Assembly: GCF_000828085.3 (NCBI RefSeq)
Contig: NZ_JXCA02000022.1
Coordinates: 355,137 to 418,515, forward strand
Source: Scytonema tolypothrichoides VB-61278
GTDB taxonomy: Bacteria; Cyanobacteriota; Cyanobacteriia; Cyanobacteriales; Nostocaceae
Direction: 5' to 3'
Length of the DNA: 63,379 nt
In this document: one piece after another, positions 44,034 through 53,937 of the stretch
Layout of the letters: every line of letters begins with the position of its first letter
Position numbering within the stretch: the first letter of the stretch is position 1
Translations under genes and position numbers: made by a program
The notes under the pieces: generated by a model
Told to the model about the DNA's origin: nothing
Seen by the model: the letters and a program-made list of their open reading frames with translations, nothing else
Database searches by the model: none

Positions 44034-44690
44034 TTACTTATCCTGAGAGAGTACACCGTTTAAAACCAAGTTGATAGCCGCTTGGGTATACTGCTCAATC
44101 ATTTGAGAACTTAGCAATTCGACATCAGGGGTCAGATGTTTTAGGTTTTCGTAAGCATTTGCATAAAAAACGCACACGCCAGCAATACTAAGTGTTGTCA
44201 TATATGGATCTAACTTACAGAAAACTCCTTCTTGCATCCCCTTTTCTAAAATTTGAGTGATGTAGCCAATTGGTTGTTGCCAACTTGTTAACTGGAAATA
44301 CTTTCCTTGATTTTGATTCGCTTCTTGAAATAACAACATCCCTCGGTAGCGGTGGGAAATTTCATAAGCGATTATTGTCCGCAAAAATACTCTTAGCGCT
44401 TCTGGTGCTGGTAACTGCTCCAAATTTAGCTGGTCTAGTATTTGTTGAAATTGGGTTGCAGGTCGTTGCAACACCGCTTGGTATAATCCTTCTTTACTTT
44501 GGAAGTAGTAGTAAATCATTCTGGGAGCAACGCTAGCGCTGTTTGCGATCGCCTCAGTTCGCGCCCCAAACAGTCCATGCTTGGCAAACTCTACCTCCGC
44601 AGCATCGAGAATCTGCTGCTTTGTCGCCTCTGCATCGCGTATTGCTCGTTTGGTTTTAGATGAAGATTTGGTGTTTGCTGTTCGATCCAC
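44034..44690 (-). CDS. TetR-family transcriptional regulator
   Basis: 218 aa. N-terminal helix-turn-helix: RDAEATKQQILDAAEVEFAKHGLFGARTEAIANSASVAPRMIYYYFQSKEGLYQAVL, the standard TetR pattern (IYYYFxSKExLY). The C-terminal ligand domain is helical (LRVFLRTIIAYEISHRYRGMLLFQEANQN). Divergent from a P450-glycosyltransferase pair with 177 bases between, so it probably controls them and senses a substrate or product. The mid-region inverted repeat at 44772-44791 is a candidate operator. Confidence 0.93.
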   Translation of the reverse strand: MDRTANTKSSSKTKRAIRDAEATKQQILDAAEVEFAKHGLFGARTEAIANSASVAPRMIYYYFQSKEGLYQAVLQRPATQFQQILDQLNLEQLPAPEALRVFLRTIIAYEISHRYRGMLLFQEANQNQGKYFQLTSWQQPIGYITQILEKGMQEGVFCKLDPYMTTLSIAGVCVFYANAYENLKHLTPDVELLSSQMIEQYTQAAINLVLNGVLSQDK

Positions 44691-44771
44691 GACAGTAAAA
44701 AATGAATTTTATTTGCAACAGACAAGCCTCTATAGATAGATTTTACAAGCATCTAAGCTTTTTTACTAGAT

Positions 44772-44791
44772 AATGAACTAAAAATTTCATT
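44772..44791. promoter_or_regulatory. Candidate TetR operator and promoter
   Basis: AATGAA-N8-TTCATT inverted repeat between the divergent tetR and P450 genes, followed by TTGACA at 44797-44802. TetR operators are commonly such 15-20-base palindromes overlapping the promoter. No footprint is implied by sequence alone. Confidence 0.5.
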
Positions 44792-44867
44792 CACTCTTGA
44801 CAGATAAGCTATGAGTATTTCATGCTGATATTTATGAAATAAATTTTTAATTAATTGAAGCTAGGCT

Positions 44868-46202
44868 ATGCAACGACTTAAATCGGCTCTGGAAATGCCG
44901 GGTGATTTCGGCGTGCCAATTTTGAGTGACCTTCAATTTGCAGCAACTGAAGGTTACTGTTTGCTGCAAGGGTGGCAAAAGTACGGTTCTGCCTTTAAAA
45001 TGCGACTTTTGGGTCAAAAGTGTGCGGTTTTGATTGGTCCTGAGGCAAACAGACTCGTGCTTGGGCAGCAGGCAGACTGCTTGTCTTCATATTTGGGTTG
45101 GCGATATTTTGTAGAACCTGCCTTCGGGCGAACCTTGATGATTCAAGATGGACAAGAACACTCAAACACGCGCCGGCTAATGATGCCTGCGTTTCATAGT
45201 ACGGCAATAGCGAGTTACTTTGAAACAATGCAGGAAATTGTGCAAGCCAGCCTCGAAACCTTGGCGACTCAGGGTGAAGTTCCTTTAATGGATGCGCTGC
45301 GGAGGATGACTTTGCTGGTTGGGGTGCGACTGTTATTAGGCGTCCCTAAAAATCAGGAAATTGATGAAATTGAGCAGTGGTATGAAGCACAGCTTAAAGC
45401 TTCGTTAACCCTGTTTCGGCTAAATCTGCCATTCACCACATTTGGAAAGGGACAAATTGCACGCCAAAAGTTGAAACGACAACTCCAAGGAATCATTGCC
45501 CAAAGACGACAGGCGTTAAGACTGCTTACTTCACAGGATGCCTTGGAGTTATTTTTGGCAGCCGTTGATGCAGAAGGGAAGACATTACCTGATGAGCAAA
45601 TTATCGATGAAGTGGTGCATTTAGTAAATGCTTCGCACTTTACAACGGCGGGTGTATTATCTTGGGCAATGTTCGAGTTGGCGGCGCGTCCAAAGTGGTG
45701 CCAACGCCTGCGCTGCGAACTTGAACAAGTTGTTGGCAGTGGTGATTTAAATCTTGAGCAACTGCGACAATTGCCACAAATGACTCATTTTTTGAAAGAG
45801 ATTGAGCGACTCTACCCACCAACTTCTTTAATTGTGCGGGGTGTGGTTAAGGACATTGAATTTGCAGGATATCAAATTCCCCCAGGTTGGACGATTATGA
45901 TTTCGCAATTTGTGACGCATCGGCTGTCTTCTATATATACAAATCCAGAAGAATTTGACCCAGATCGCTTTGCCCCACCACGCGAAGAAGATAAAAAAGT
46001 ACCGTTCTCGTTGCTTGGTTTTGGTGGTGGTGCCCACGTTTGCATCGGTCGAGAATTTGCATTGATGGAAATCAAGATTTTTCTGGCTTCATTGCTACGT
46101 AAATATCATTGGGTGATAACGCCACAGTATTCTGTTGTTGCACCCGTGCTAGTTCCTCCTAAAGCCCAGAATAAACTACGGGTACGCTTAACAACTGCTT
46201 AA
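44868..46202 (+). CDS. Cytochrome P450, CYP120-like
   Basis: 444 aa. Haem loop FGGGAHVCIGREFA (Cys near 392), K-helix KEIERLYPP with E-x-x-R, PERF-type DPDRFAPPRE. Closest in style to the CYP120 / retinoid-type and CYP26-like bacterial P450s. The I-helix reads NASHFTTAG where the family normally has AGHETT: Phe replaces the acid of the acid-alcohol pair and Ser the Gly. This may alter oxygen activation (see finding). Followed by a glycosyltransferase 90 bases on; the pair likely hydroxylates then glycosylates a lipid or terpenoid. Confidence 0.93.
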   Translation: MQRLKSALEMPGDFGVPILSDLQFAATEGYCLLQGWQKYGSAFKMRLLGQKCAVLIGPEANRLVLGQQADCLSSYLGWRYFVEPAFGRTLMIQDGQEHSNTRRLMMPAFHSTAIASYFETMQEIVQASLETLATQGEVPLMDALRRMTLLVGVRLLLGVPKNQEIDEIEQWYEAQLKASLTLFRLNLPFTTFGKGQIARQKLKRQLQGIIAQRRQALRLLTSQDALELFLAAVDAEGKTLPDEQIIDEVVHLVNASHFTTAGVLSWAMFELAARPKWCQRLRCELEQVVGSGDLNLEQLRQLPQMTHFLKEIERLYPPTSLIVRGVVKDIEFAGYQIPPGWTIMISQFVTHRLSSIYTNPEEFDPDRFAPPREEDKKVPFSLLGFGGGAHVCIGREFALMEIKIFLASLLRKYHWVITPQYSVVAPVLVPPKAQNKLRVRLTTA

Positions 46203-46292
46203 ATCAAGGAAAGACTGAAACTGGGGGCGGGGATTAATCCTTATTTAGAAATTTGCACAAATCTTCCAAAATTATCAACTTTTTTTAGCTAT

Positions 46293-47603
46293 ATGGCTCG
46301 TTTTCTCATTGGTACAATTGCTGCAACCGGACACGTTAACCCCGCTTTACCAATTGCCCAAAAGCTTGTAGAAAGTGGTCACAAAGTATGGTGGTATACA
46401 GGAATTGGGTTTAAGGATAAAATTGAAGCTACTGGCGCACATCATGTTCCAATTCGCATAGGTATAGATTTAACAGACACCAGCACCATTCCCCAATCTT
46501 GGTTAGAGCAAAAAGATGCGCTCAAGGGATTAGATCAGTTTAAGTTTTATCTCAAGCACGGCTTTATTGATTCAGCAGTTACACAGCTGGAGGATCTAAC
46601 TCAAATATTGCGGGAATATCCAGCAGATGTTTTGCTGTGTGATGTCTTCTTCCTTGGTATGTCTTGGTTACATGAAAAAACTGACTTGCCGTGGGCAGCA
46701 TTCGGTATGTCAGCATTACCTTTTAGTAGCCGTGATGTGGCACCTTTTGGACTTGGAATGCAGCCAAATAATTCAAATATCGGAAGATTACGAAATACAT
46801 TTTTAAATTGGTTATCACAAAATTTTTTAATGCGTGATGTAACGGTTCATCTCGACAGTGTTCGAGCAAAAGTTGGATTACCAGTCAAGTCGCAGGATTT
46901 TTTCACCGCTGCATTGTCACCATTTCTTTATTTACAAGGAACGACACCATCTTTTGAGTATCCCCGCAGTGACATTGCGCCTCAAGTCCATTTCATCGGA
47001 ACTTTTTTGCCTAGTGCTTCATCAGACTTTACGCCTCCACCTTGGTGGGATGATCTCAAATGTGGAAAACCTATTATTCATGTCACACAAGGTACAGTTG
47101 CAACTGAAGCAGGAGATTTAATTATCCCCACAATTCAGGCTCTTGCAAACGAGGATATATTACTGGTTGTGACAACAGGAGGACAACCAGTAGAAAATTT
47201 ACAACTCACTTCAATTCCTCATAATGTCAGAGTGGAAAAATTTCTTCCTCACGCGCATCTTTTGCCCTACGTTGATGTCATGGTGACAAACGGTGGGTTC
47301 AATGGTGTACAAATTGCCTTAGCAAATGGTGTGCCAATGGTGACTGCTGGTCAGACAGAAGAGAAGCCAGAAATTTGTGCCCGAGTGCAATGGGCTGGTG
47401 TGGGAATTGACCTGAAAACAAGTACACCTACACCTAAACAAATTCGAGAAGCTGTGATGAAAATTGTGAGTTCATCTCAGTATCGGCAAAGGGCAAAGAA
47501 CTTTAAAACTGAGATGAGTCACTATGATGCACCAACTCTTGCCACAAAGCTATTAGAGCAATTGACATCAACAAACTTGCCTGTTTTTAGAACTTTTCAG
47601 TAA
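46293..47603 (+). CDS. Glycosyltransferase, MGT/UGT (GT1) family
   Basis: 436 aa. GT-B fold: N-terminal acceptor half with GTIAATGHVNPALPIAQKLVESGHKVWWYT, and nucleotide-sugar half with VHFIGTFLPS, IIHVTQGTVATE, RVEKFLPHAHLLPYVDVMVTNGGFNGVQIALANGVPMVTAGQTEEKPEICAR (the PSPG-like donor region). The conserved early His (TGHVNP) is present. Same direction as the P450; likely co-transcribed and controlled by the TetR gene. Adds a sugar to a small lipophilic molecule; candidates include carotenoid, sterol/hopanoid or macrolide type. Confidence 0.93.
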   Translation: MARFLIGTIAATGHVNPALPIAQKLVESGHKVWWYTGIGFKDKIEATGAHHVPIRIGIDLTDTSTIPQSWLEQKDALKGLDQFKFYLKHGFIDSAVTQLEDLTQILREYPADVLLCDVFFLGMSWLHEKTDLPWAAFGMSALPFSSRDVAPFGLGMQPNNSNIGRLRNTFLNWLSQNFLMRDVTVHLDSVRAKVGLPVKSQDFFTAALSPFLYLQGTTPSFEYPRSDIAPQVHFIGTFLPSASSDFTPPPWWDDLKCGKPIIHVTQGTVATEAGDLIIPTIQALANEDILLVVTTGGQPVENLQLTSIPHNVRVEKFLPHAHLLPYVDVMVTNGGFNGVQIALANGVPMVTAGQTEEKPEICARVQWAGVGIDLKTSTPTPKQIREAVMKIVSSSQYRQRAKNFKTEMSHYDAPTLATKLLEQLTSTNLPVFRTFQ

Positions 47604-47777
47604 AGTAGAAAGTTACAGTCGTCTACATCAATCCAAGATGACCGCTTGCCCCTTGTGTGAATTACAATTTTGTAATTGATGAAAATATGGCTATTCTGGC
47701 TTTGGCAAAAATCTTAGTCTTTATGTGGTTAACACATAGTTCAAAACATCAAAGTTTTGGATGACCATCAAAAAACC

Positions 47778-48479
47778 ATGCATATCCTGTTCGTCGAAGA
47801 TGAATCAAGAATAGCAAACTTCGTCCGAGCCGGACTGAAGGAACAGGGATTTGTCGTTGATTATTGCGACAACGGCGATGATGGATACATCCGAGCAATG
47901 GAAAATGAGTATGATGCAATCGTGCTCGACATCATGATTCCAGGGAAGGATGGGCTGTTTATTCTCAAACACCTGCGACGAGAAGGGCGTAATGTGCCAG
48001 TGATTTTGTTGACTGCTCGCAATGAACTGGATGATCGACTTGAAGGTTTGAATCTTGGGGCGGACGACTATATCGCCAAACCGTTTTTTGTTGAGGAGTT
48101 GGTTGCCCGGATTCATGCTGTGCTGCGTCGGAGTATGGGCGTTAGCGGAGCGACTCCGCAGGAGTATCGCCAAAACCTATTATGTGTCGGACCGCTCAAA
48201 TTGGATCGTATCAGGCGGTTCGTCACCTGCAATCAGCAGGTAGTGGAACTCACCACCCGCGAGTTTAATCTCCTGGAATACCTGATGCGCTCTCCCGGAC
48301 GAGTCTTTACCCGTATGCAAATCCTGGAACATGTGTGGGGTTATGATTTCAACCCCAATACCAACGTTGTTGATGTATGCATCCAAAGGATTCGCAAAAA
48401 GATTGACCCAATTAGTGGAACGGCTTGGATTGAGAGTGTACGGGGAGTTGGATATCGTTTTTGTAAGCCAGAGTCTTGA
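47778..48479 (+). CDS. OmpR-family response regulator (orphan)
   Basis: 233 aa from ATG 47778. Receiver: ILFVEDESRIANFVRAGL, phospho-Asp in AIVLDIMIPGKDG, Thr in LLTARNE, Lys in YIAKPF. Winged-helix output: VELTTREFNLLEYLMRSPGRVFTRMQILEHVWGYDFNPNTNVVDVCIQRIRKKID, ending GVGYRF. The linker (MGVSGATPQEYRQNLL) is encoded by a repeat element. No histidine kinase lies next to it, so it must be served by a kinase elsewhere. Sequence style is close to copper/heavy-metal or redox regulators (CopR, RppA). Confidence 0.94.
   Translation: MHILFVEDESRIANFVRAGLKEQGFVVDYCDNGDDGYIRAMENEYDAIVLDIMIPGKDGLFILKHLRREGRNVPVILLTARNELDDRLEGLNLGADDYIAKPFFVEELVARIHAVLRRSMGVSGATPQEYRQNLLCVGPLKLDRIRRFVTCNQQVVELTTREFNLLEYLMRSPGRVFTRMQILEHVWGYDFNPNTNVVDVCIQRIRKKIDPISGTAWIESVRGVGYRFCKPES
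48139..48172. repeat. Short repeat inside response-regulator linker
   Basis: gcgttagcggagcgactccg and caggagtatcgcc. The word cgttagcggagcg is shared with the intergenic block at 20696. It encodes VSGATPQEYRQ between the two domains, in frame. Confidence 0.65.
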
Positions 48480-48490
48480 TTGTGACTATT

Positions 48491-49003
48491 CTAGTCACGA
48501 GTTCCACTGTAAGCAGCTTGGGAGATTAGAGGAATTTCAGCGTAAAGTCCTCGTACGGCTTGAACAATACTATATATTGATGCACCTACAACTGCCAGGA
48601 AAATCAAGGTAAATACCACATTTTCAAACAAAGGTGCTGATATTGATGCACCCTTTTGCACAATACCTATAAGTTTGAAAACTTCCATACACAAATAAGC
48701 AAATATAGACAGCAAAAGGGCTTGCAAAGTGTGGAACCGAATAAAGTGTTGCACTTTTTCGTTTCTGACCACAAGAAGATACAGAGCAAAGAAAATGATA
48801 AAATCTGCACCGAGAAATGGTATCAATTGATTCAAGTATTGAAACAGTTGCATAACAGGAATCAGAGGCACATACAGGAATTGCAGAAAGGGGAACTGTA
48901 AAAATAAGAAGATACCAAATGCATAAACTTGAATTAATGGCAAAATGTAAGGCAAGCAAGATAAAAGGCGATCTTGAACTGTGCTACCTCCGCGCCAAGC
49001 CAT
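48491..49003 (-). CDS. Tic20 family protein
   Basis: 170 aa, four membrane segments. RLLSCLPYILPLIQVYAFG at the start, LFQYLNQLIPFLGADFIIFFALYLLVVRNEKVQHFIRFHTLQALLL (the family core) and IGIVQKGASISAPLFENVVFTLIFLAVVGASIYSIVQ near the end. Homologous to Tic20 of the plastid inner envelope import machinery; role in cyanobacteria unclear. ATG 49003. Its gene is 101 bases past the small Cys protein on the same strand. Confidence 0.92.
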   Translation of the reverse strand: MAWRGGSTVQDRLLSCLPYILPLIQVYAFGIFLFLQFPFLQFLYVPLIPVMQLFQYLNQLIPFLGADFIIFFALYLLVVRNEKVQHFIRFHTLQALLLSIFAYLCMEVFKLIGIVQKGASISAPLFENVVFTLIFLAVVGASIYSIVQAVRGLYAEIPLISQAAYSGTRD

Positions 49004-49104
49004 TTTGATTTCTCCTGTTGTTAAACGTTGATCTTACTATGCCAAGGATAACGCAGTTGATTAGGCAGGGAAAAAAAGTCACTACCATCAAACACAGCTA
49101 TTGG

Positions 49105-49287
49105 TCATTCAATATTAGCAACTCGAAAACCCATGACACACTCATACTGGTCTGGCTGCTGTTCAGTCAGTTTGCGAATAGCTTGACCACAATGGAGTTT
49201 ACCTTGACGCCACCGGGGTTGACCACTTCCATCAGCAAGTAAACAAGATTGGCATACTTGTTGAGGAGCAAAAATTTGGTTATCCAT
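49105..49287 (-). CDS. Small cysteine-containing protein, 60 aa
   Basis: MDNQIFAPQQVCQSCLLADGSGQPRW then QGKLHCGQAIRKLTEQQPDQYECVMGFRVANIE. Cys residues as C-x2-C and two further single Cys suggest a zinc- or redox-active fold. ATG 49287 is chosen over the frame's earlier start because the extra residues (MWVILRIDRRNWMLVIL) are unlike the rest. Conserved in cyanobacteria as far as I can tell; function unknown. Upstream of Tic20, maybe one operon. Confidence 0.72.
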   Translation of the reverse strand: MDNQIFAPQQVCQSCLLADGSGQPRWRQGKLHCGQAIRKLTEQQPDQYECVMGFRVANIE

Positions 49288-50325
49288 GAGAATTACTAGC
49301 ATCCAATTTCTCCTGTCAATCCTGAGGATGACCCACATATACCCAGGGGGAGAAAACTGCTAAGGATGGCAATAAATGCTGTAGCGGATGGTTTGTCCGT
49401 TATACTGGACGTTGTCACATCCGTTACATTTTTGTCTGTCTTCCTTTGCCCAACCTCCCATGCTCACCTTGGAAGAATGTGGGTCATGAGAATCTCATCA
49501 AAATTTTTATGTTGAGTTTAGTTTATTGTACGTTGGTTGTTTCGGTTTGTAGTTAAAAGTAATACAGAAATTCATTTATGAATTCTTTGACCAAAGCTAA
49601 GTATATAGGGGTGTAAAGGGAAACAAAGAACGATAGTTTTGTACAAGAAAGCCCCGGAAGCAATAAAGACAGGGAATTCTTGCTAAGCCCTAGTACGTCG
49701 GGCGCGTAAATAAAGCAACCATTTAAAATCCCTAAAAAGCCAATTCCATAATAGTTTTGACTTGTTACCTTCAATGCGTGACTTCCGCCTTGCAGTACTA
49801 GTACTCGACCAACCCAAAATTGCCGGGTTAGGGTAAGTAGGGGGAGCAGGGGAAGTTGGGGAAGCAGGGGGAGAAAGAGATTTTTCTTGCTGCTGTTAAC
49901 CCATCAAAGTTGCTTTGGCAGACTACTAGCCTACCCTCCGCTTTTCGGTTGTCGCTACACTGCTTTATACTTGTTGATAAAAATTATTATTGACACTAAC
50001 AACTATGACTACAAAAATCATGAGGATGTGTTGGTCAGGGTAAAGACCGAATTTCTGGACGGCAAACTGCTCGCAACTCTGGCAGGTTACCAAATAACCA
50101 AACAAAACCTCATGCACTCACACAAAGGTTTTCAGCTTAAATTGACACCAATGAGTACACACCCGCCCAGAACTTCTAAGTTTTGCATAACGATTTCTTG
50201 GACAAGCGATAATTAAATAAGTCGGGTTAAATAAATGTCATCAGTTATGAGAACTCTTAGACAATAGACTCATGCCTCTTGACAATTACCGACTGTTGTG
50301 TAGATTTCCATAAGGATAGCGATTA
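49288..50325. other. Long intergenic region with no clear gene
   Basis: About 1 kb. Holds purine-rich tracts (gggggagcaggggaagttgg near 49838), and an unlikely plus-strand frame at 49887-50216. The 3' part is the glyA promoter region. No tRNA, riboswitch or repeat cluster recognised. Confidence 0.55.
50279..50306 (+). promoter_or_regulatory. Candidate promoter of glyA
   Basis: TTGACA at 50279-50284 and TAGATT at 50301-50306 with a 16-base spacer, about 20 bases before the start codon; AAGGA (50312) is the ribosome site. Confidence 0.5.
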
Positions 50326-51609
50326 GTGACTTTGAGCAACTCAGATTTTCTTGCTTCCTCCGATCCTGCGGTGGCGGAGTTAATCAACCAAGAACTACAA
50401 CGCCAACGCGATCACTTGGAGTTGATTGCAAGTGAAAACTTTACCTCGGCTGCTGTCCTAGCAGCTCAAGGTTCTGTACTGACAAATAAGTATGCAGAGG
50501 GATTGCCTGGTAAACGTTACTACGGTGGCTGTGAGTTCATAGACAAAATAGAGCAACTGGCAATTGACCGTGCTAAACAGTTGTTTGGTGCTGCTCATGC
50601 CAACGTGCAACCCCATTCTGGCGCACAGGCAAATTTTGCAGTGTTTCTGACGCTGCTGGAACCAGGAGATAAATTCATGGGCATGGATTTGTCTCACGGA
50701 GGACATTTAACACACGGTTCACCTGTCAACGTATCTGGAAAGTGGTTCCAGGCTTGCCACTACGGTGTTGATAAAGAAACAGAACAACTAAACTATGACC
50801 AAATTCGAGAGCTGGCGCTTAGGGAGCGTCCAAAGCTCTTGATTTGCGGTTATTCGGCATATCCCCGCTTGATTGATTTTGAAAAATTCCGTAGTATTGC
50901 TGATGAAGTCGGTGCGTACTTATTGGCAGATATTGCCCACATTGCCGGATTGGTTGCTAGCGGTCTTCACCCTGACCCTATTCCCTATTGTGATGTTGTA
51001 ACTACAACGACACACAAAACTTTACGTGGTCCAAGGGCTGGGTTAATCTTAACCCGTGACCCTGAATTGGGTAAAAAGCTTGATAAATCAGTTTTCCCTG
51101 GTAATCAGGGTGGACCATTGGAACACGTTATTGCTGCTAAAGCAGTTGCTTTCGCTGAAGCCCTCAAGCCAGAGTTTAAAGCATATTCCGCTCAGGTGAT
51201 TGACAATGCTCGCGCTTTAGCTACCCAACTTCAAAACCGAGGTTTAAAGTTGGTGTCAAATGGAACTGATAATCATCTAATGCTAGTAGACCTACGGTCG
51301 ATTGGTATGACAGGTAAGCAAGCGGATCAGTTGGTCAGTGATGTGAATATTACTGCCAACAAGAATACAGTACCGTTTGACCCAGAGTCACCATTTGTAA
51401 CAAGCGGTCTAAGGTTGGGTTCTCCAGCAATGACAACGCGTGGCTTGGGAGTTGAAGAGTTTACGGAGATTGGCAATATTATTGCAGATCGCCTATTAAA
51501 TCCAGATTCAGCAGACATTGCTGAAGATTGTCGGCGACGAGTAAAAGCGTTGTGCGATCGCTTCCCCTTGTATTCTCACATCATGATTCCTGTACCAGCA
51601 TTAGCATGA
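50326..51609 (+). CDS. glyA: Serine hydroxymethyltransferase
   Basis: PLP enzyme interconverting serine and glycine with tetrahydrofolate; also part of photorespiratory metabolism. 427 aa. [56 protein letters not shown], and the PLP lysine in [20 protein letters not shown] start with AAGGA 9 bases upstream. Single gene. Confidence 0.97.
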   Translation: MTLSNSDFLASSDPAVAELINQELQRQRDHLELIASENFTSAAVLAAQGSVLTNKYAEGLPGKRYYGGCEFIDKIEQLAIDRAKQLFGAAHANVQPHSGAQANFAVFLTLLEPGDKFMGMDLSHGGHLTHGSPVNVSGKWFQACHYGVDKETEQLNYDQIRELALRERPKLLICGYSAYPRLIDFEKFRSIADEVGAYLLADIAHIAGLVASGLHPDPIPYCDVVTTTTHKTLRGPRAGLILTRDPELGKKLDKSVFPGNQGGPLEHVIAAKAVAFAEALKPEFKAYSAQVIDNARALATQLQNRGLKLVSNGTDNHLMLVDLRSIGMTGKQADQLVSDVNITANKNTVPFDPESPFVTSGLRLGSPAMTTRGLGVEEFTEIGNIIADRLLNPDSADIAEDCRRRVKALCDRFPLYSHIMIPVPALA

Positions 51610-51952
51610 CATTAAGCTCAGGTTAAGGTACTTCACCGAATCAGTTCACAATTCATTTGGAATTGTTATAGTTAGAAGTTATGAGTTAGGAATTTTTCAT
51701 TAATCATCTCTAATTCATAACTTTTTTGTCTCTATTCAGCAATATAGCGGTTTGCATTTGAGTGCAATACATTAAAGAGTTAAGGAACCGCAGATGCACG
51801 CAGATAAACGCAGATGAATATGTATTTTATCAGGATGAGAATCGCTATAGTTTTTTGATGTTTTTTAGCCAATATGAGACTATAATGATGCAGAGAAAAA
51901 GCTATAAACGTTTTCCATAAAAGAAGTAACAATTAATCACAGGAGTTATCCA
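51610..51952. other. AT-rich region upstream of cynS
   Basis: GTAACAATTAATCAC (51927-51941) resembles half of an NtcA-type GTA-N8-TAC site but lacks the final TAC. aaccgcagatgcacgcagat repeats (cgcagatgcacgcagataaacgcagatg) at about 51787. No gene. Confidence 0.45.
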
Positions 51953-52393
51953 GTGTCCATCCCAGAAATAACTCAAACGCTTTTGGCTGCGAAAAAAGAA
52001 AAGGGACTAACCTTTGCTAATTTAGAAAAGATTTTGGGACGTGACGAAGTATGGATTGCATCTGTTTTCTACCGTCAAGCCAGTGCTTCTGAGGAAGAGG
52101 CGAAGTTACTGGTTGAAGCATTAGGGCTTGATACGATTTATGTTAGGGAATTAAGTGAGTACCCTGTCAAAGGTTTGGGACCTGTTGTTCCCACAGATCC
52201 CCTTATTTATCGTTTCTACGAAATTATGCAGGTTTATGGAATGCCGATAAAAGAGGTTATTCACGAGAAGTTTGGTGATGGAATTATGAGCGCGATAGAC
52301 TTTACTTTGAATATTGAGAAAGAAGAAGATTCTAAAGGCGATCGCGTGAAAGTCACCATGTCTGGAAAATTTCTACCATACAAAAAGTGGTGA
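51953..52393 (+). CDS. cynS: Cyanate hydratase (cyanase)
   Basis: 146 aa. Converts cyanate and bicarbonate to ammonia and CO2. Catalytic Arg and Glu in [11 protein letters not shown] and the Ser in [10 protein letters not shown] are present; C terminus [14 protein letters not shown] matches the family. GTG start with ribosome site ACAGGAG. In cyanobacteria cynS is often under NtcA control as part of nitrogen use; no clear site here. Followed by a DNA methyltransferase with no metabolic link. Confidence 0.96.
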   Translation: MSIPEITQTLLAAKKEKGLTFANLEKILGRDEVWIASVFYRQASASEEEAKLLVEALGLDTIYVRELSEYPVKGLGPVVPTDPLIYRFYEIMQVYGMPIKEVIHEKFGDGIMSAIDFTLNIEKEEDSKGDRVKVTMSGKFLPYKKW

Positions 52394-52515
52394 TATTTCA
52401 TTCATGCTGAGGAGTTTTTCATCTTTGGGGGTTAGTCCCTTGTAGACGTGCAGAAAGTTCTCAGTCAATCTTTCTAGAAGTATGCTTACGCTTTAGCATA
52501 AAAACGTTCTAACTC

Positions 52516-53424
52516 TTGACACAAGAACAGCAAACACCACAAAAAACGTCAGATTTGACACCTTACTACTCTCAAAAAAATGGAGCAATATATTTAGGTG
52601 ACAGCCTAAAACTACTTACATTTCTTGAGGATAGCAGTATTAACTTAATCCTGACCTCACCTCCATTTGCACTCACACGTAAAAAAGAATACGGGAACGA
52701 AAGTGCAGAAAAATATATAGAATGGTTTCTCCCTTTTGCCTACGAATTTAAAAGAGTTTTAGCAGATAATGGCTCTTTTGTTTTAGATTTGGGTGGTGCT
52801 TATCTGCCAGGTTCTCCAGTCAGGAGTATTTACCAATATGAACTTTTAGTGAGATTGTGTAAAGAAGTTGGCTTTTTTCTCGCCCAAGAATTCTATCACT
52901 ATAATCCAGCACGACTACCAACTCCTGCTGAGTGGGTCACAATCAGACGAATTCGTGTAAAAGATTCAGTGAATGTAGTTTGGTGGTTGTCTAAAACGCC
53001 TCACCCCAAAGCCGATAATAGAAAAGTTCTAAAGCCTTATAGTCAAAGTATGAAACAATTACTGAAAAATGGCTATAAAGCAAAAATCCGCCCCAGCGGT
53101 CATGATATTTCTGACAAATTTCAAAAGGATAATAAGGGTGCTATTCCACCAAACTTACTAGAAATTGCCAATACAGAATCTAATAGTGTTTATCTGCGGC
53201 GTTGTAAAGCAGCAGGAATTAAACCTCATCCGGCACGTTTTCCTCAAAGTTTTGCAGAATTCTTCATTAACTTTTTGACTGATGAAGGTGATTTTGTTTT
53301 AGATTCATTCGCGGGTTCCAACACAACAGGTTTTGTTGCAGAAATGCTACAACGCCGATGGATTTCTTTTGAAATAGCTGAGAATTATATCATCGGTAGT
53401 CGATATAGATTTGAAGATTTATAA
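52516..53424 (+). CDS. DNA methyltransferase, beta class (N4/N6)
   Basis: 302 aa. Motif IV TSPPF (near 48) comes first, motif I DSFAGSNTTGFVAEML (near 264) last: the beta-class order. YYSQKNGAIYLGDSLKLLTFLEDSSINLILTSPPFALT and HPARFPQSFAEFFINFLTDEGDFVLD are typical of Type II N4-cytosine or N6-adenine enzymes. TSPPF rather than DPPY favours N4-cytosine; a GGCC-type cyanobacterial methylase (DmtB type) is a possibility. No nuclease gene nearby. Start at TTG 52516 (the sequence before it has no ATG); ribosome site weak. Confidence 0.9.
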   Translation: MTQEQQTPQKTSDLTPYYSQKNGAIYLGDSLKLLTFLEDSSINLILTSPPFALTRKKEYGNESAEKYIEWFLPFAYEFKRVLADNGSFVLDLGGAYLPGSPVRSIYQYELLVRLCKEVGFFLAQEFYHYNPARLPTPAEWVTIRRIRVKDSVNVVWWLSKTPHPKADNRKVLKPYSQSMKQLLKNGYKAKIRPSGHDISDKFQKDNKGAIPPNLLEIANTESNSVYLRRCKAAGIKPHPARFPQSFAEFFINFLTDEGDFVLDSFAGSNTTGFVAEMLQRRWISFEIAENYIIGSRYRFEDL

Positions 53425-53937
53425 ATTTTTCTGAACTGGTGAGAATACAGGGAACAGGGAACAGAGAACTTTTAATGCTTAACATAAACTGTACCTAGCT
53501 GAGCAAATATAAAATATGAATTTTATATTTCTATAATTGACTGGACAAGTCATGGTATCGTATCACTTTATTTTCCAATTGAAAAAAGATCTCACCTATA
53601 TAATATCGCTTATTCAAAGGCGATAAACACTTAAGTTGAAATTTTGGGTGAATAACTTAAGCCTTGAAAAGGCAATAGGCTTAATGGAATTTATGCTGTG
53701 CATACAAGCATTGCATTTTAATTCCTATTACCGCTTCACAAAAGCAGACTTTTTTCAGATGAACAACGATATTTAATGATCTGAACAGTTTTCGACAAAA
53801 ATGAAAACTGCTAAAAGCAATATGGAAAAATTTTGAAGAGATGGTAAATATCATCTCGCAATGCTTTACAGAAATATGTACAAAAATGAAAAATAATGAA
53901 ATAGTTATTTAAAATTTTTCTTGAATTCGACAAGTTA
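53425..53937. other. AT-rich intergenic region
   Basis: Contains ggcttaatgg / cttaagcc type hairpin near 53655-53690 and a run agggaacagggaacagagaac at 53450. No gene or other element. Confidence 0.5.

Noticed and set aside
49553-50216. Open frames in the 1-kb gap before glyA
   Set aside because: No ribosome sites, no domains, and low-complexity stretches; judged noncoding.
51927-51941. NtcA binding site before cynS
   Set aside because: GTA-N8-TCA lacks the TAC half and lies too close to the start codon.
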